DNA from: Candidatus Pelagibacterales bacterium
GTDB taxonomy: Bacteria; Pseudomonadota; Alphaproteobacteria; TMED109
NCBI GenBank assembly: GCA_002684605.1
Contig: NYVM01000038.1
Location: forward strand, 25,829-36,078
Length of the DNA stretch: 10,250 bases
Direction: 5' to 3'
Shown here: in pieces, positions 7,463-10,250 of the stretch
Position numbering within the stretch: the first letter of the stretch is position 1
How the letters are laid out: every line of letters begins with the position of its first letter
Notes under the pieces: generated by a model
What the model saw: only the letters and a program-made list of their open reading frames with translations
The model's database searches: none
What the model was told of the DNA's origin: nothing
Position numbers and translations under genes: made by a program

Positions 7463-8344
7463 ATGAGTAATCTTAAAGCATTAAAAAATAAAATAGATAG
7501 TGTAACTTCTACTAGAAAGATAACACAAGCTATGAAAATGGTAGCGGCTTCTAAATTAAGACGTGCTCAGGAAAGAGCTGAGTTAGCTAGGCCTTATTCA
7601 GAAAAAATAGCAAAAATCATGTCATCTTTATCAACCAGTCTGAAAGATAGTGAAGTTTCTCTCGATTTATTATTAGGCAATAAAAATAGTTCTTTACATT
7701 TAATTTTAGCTGTTACCTCAGATAGAGGGTTATGCGGAGGGTTTAATTCCTCTATAGTGAAAGCAGTAAAAAATAAGGTTAAGGATTTAAAAGACGCTGG
7801 AACAGAATTTAAAATAATATGTATTGGAAAAAAAGGTTCTGACGTATTAAAAGGAGTTTATGGGGATAGCGTAATTATATCTAATAGCATTAATGATAAT
7901 AATCCTTTTAATTTAGCGGAAGATTTGTCTACTGAACTTGTAAGAAAATTAGATAGTGATGAATTTGGAACATGCTCAGTAATTTATAATCAATTTAAAT
8001 CTGTTATTTCACAAATAGTAAGAGAACAGTCATTAATTCCTTGTAGTATAGATGCAGAAGAAAATGAAATTAAAAATGATGCTAATATAGTAAACTTTGA
8101 TTTTGAACCAGATGAAAAAGAAATCTTATCTGAATTGCTTCCTAAAAATTTAGCTATACAAATTTATAAAGCAATATTAGAAAGTGGTGCAGGAGAGCAA
8201 GGTGCAAGAATGGCTGCAATGGATAATGCTACCAGAAATGCAGGAGAAATGATTGATAAACTTAAATTATCTTATAATAGACAAAGACAGGCTATCATTA
8301 CAGGGGAATTAATAGAAATTATTTCAGGTGCAGAGGCTTTATAA
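7463..8344 (+). CDS. atpG: ATP synthase F1 subunit gamma
   Basis: Gamma is the central rotor shaft, which turns inside the alpha-beta hexamer and couples F0 rotation to catalysis. The product has 293 residues. The N-terminal helix LKALKNKIDSVTSTRKITQA (4-23) continues into MKMVAASKLRRAQ, and the C-terminal helix from about 247 (GARMAAMDNATRNAGEMID) runs to the end; together they form the coiled-coil shaft. The conserved globular-domain motif TSDRGLCGGFNSS is at 85-97. The ATG at 7463 gives the canonical N-terminus. Only a weak GAGTGA (7444-7449) precedes it, 13 bases away, so reinitiation after atpA may matter. No redox-regulatory insertion of the chloroplast type is seen. Confidence 0.97.
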   Translation: MSNLKALKNKIDSVTSTRKITQAMKMVAASKLRRAQERAELARPYSEKIAKIMSSLSTSLKDSEVSLDLLLGNKNSSLHLILAVTSDRGLCGGFNSSIVKAVKNKVKDLKDAGTEFKIICIGKKGSDVLKGVYGDSVIISNSINDNNPFNLAEDLSTELVRKLDSDEFGTCSVIYNQFKSVISQIVREQSLIPCSIDAEENEIKNDANIVNFDFEPDEKEILSELLPKNLAIQIYKAILESGAGEQGARMAAMDNATRNAGEMIDKLKLSYNRQRQAIITGELIEIISGAEAL

Positions 8345-8350
8345 AAATAA

Positions 8351-9802
<1,452 letters not shown>

Positions 9803-9819
9803 ATTAGAAAGATAGAAAA

Positions 9820-10230
9820 ATGGCAGATGAAGAAAAGCTAAATTTAGAAGTAGTTTCGCCAGAGAAACTAATTATGTCTAAATCAGTAGATATGGTTAGC
9901 ATTTCTGGAACAGAAGGTGATTTTGGATTACTTCCAGGTCATACAGCTTTAGTTTCAAGTATAAGGCCTGGTTTACTTAAAATAGAAGCAGATAAAGAAA
10001 TAGAGCTTTTTTTTATATCGGGAGGCTTTATAGAAGTGATTAATGATAAAGTTTCTATTCTTGCTACAGAGGTTATTTCTTCTAATGATATTAACATTTC
10101 AGAATGTGCAGATAAAATCAAACAATGTAATGATGAATTAGAAGTTTCAGAAAATGAATTAAATGAAAAACCAATATTGAAACGTATTGAAAAATATCAA
10201 GCAATGATAGATTTTAAAAATATCAACTAA
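9820..10230 (+). CDS. atpC: ATP synthase F1 subunit epsilon
   Basis: Epsilon sits at the foot of the gamma shaft and helps couple it to the c-ring; in some bacteria its C-terminal helices inhibit ATP hydrolysis. The product has 136 residues, normal length. The N-terminal beta-sandwich covers about 6-88 and contains EGDFGLLPGH at 32-41 and the following SGGFIEV block at 67-73. The C-terminal part, from about 90, is helical and rich in Lys and Glu. The ATG at 9820 gives MADEEKLNLEVVSPEK, and the ribosome site ahead of it is weak and A-rich. It ends the visible F1 operon; only 20 bases follow, so the operon's end cannot be judged. In alphaproteobacteria inhibition is generally attributed to a separate zeta subunit, not present here. 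Confidence 0.94.
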   Translation: MADEEKLNLEVVSPEKLIMSKSVDMVSISGTEGDFGLLPGHTALVSSIRPGLLKIEADKEIELFFISGGFIEVINDKVSILATEVISSNDINISECADKIKQCNDELEVSENELNEKPILKRIEKYQAMIDFKNIN

Positions 10231-10250
10231 TTTAGTGTGTTTGTTATATT

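Noticed and set aside
10231..10250. Possible terminator or next gene after atpC
   Set aside because: Only 20 bases are available, with no hairpin or start codon that can be assessed.

Overview
The window is a run of nine housekeeping genes from an AT-rich bacterial chromosome, almost certainly an alphaproteobacterium. GC is roughly one third by eye; I did not compute it. Two things support the assignment. The F1 part of ATP synthase forms its own operon, atpH-atpA-atpG-atpD-atpC, with no F0 genes beside it, which is the usual alphaproteobacterial arrangement. The upstream neighbours (dihydrolipoyl dehydrogenase, XerC-type recombinase, small transaldolase, PriA) also fit alphaproteobacterial gene order. 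The low GC and compact spacing suit a streamlined marine lineage or a Rickettsiales-like host-associated lineage, and I cannot decide between them from the sequence.

Layout. Bases 1-1341 (+) hold lpdA, cut at its 5' end by the window edge. Converging on it with a 4-base gap is a minus-strand pair: fsa/tal (2947-2291), transcribed first, then xerC (2287-1346), 3 bases apart. An 82-base, very AT-rich divergent spacer (2948-3029) separates fsa/tal from priA (3030-5240, +). A 115-base spacer (5241-5355) then leads into the F1 operon: atpH (5356-5916), atpA (5917-7443), atpG (7463-8344), atpD (8381-9802) and atpC (9820-10230). The last 20 bases hold nothing I can identify.

Function. LpdA is the E3 subunit that reoxidises lipoamide in 2-oxo-acid dehydrogenase complexes and so supplies NADH. 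The F1 genes encode delta, alpha, gamma, beta and epsilon, the catalytic head of the synthase that uses the resulting proton gradient. The small transaldolase belongs to the non-oxidative pentose phosphate pathway. XerC and PriA serve chromosome dimer resolution and replication restart.

All reading frames look intact, with catalytic motifs in place, and all nine genes end in TAA. I found no RNA gene, mobile element, CRISPR array or undescribed system. The points worth a second look are small: two TTG start codons, transaldolase-type rather than fructose-6-phosphate-aldolase-type active-site residues, the choice of atpD start, and AT-rich repeats in the two spacers.
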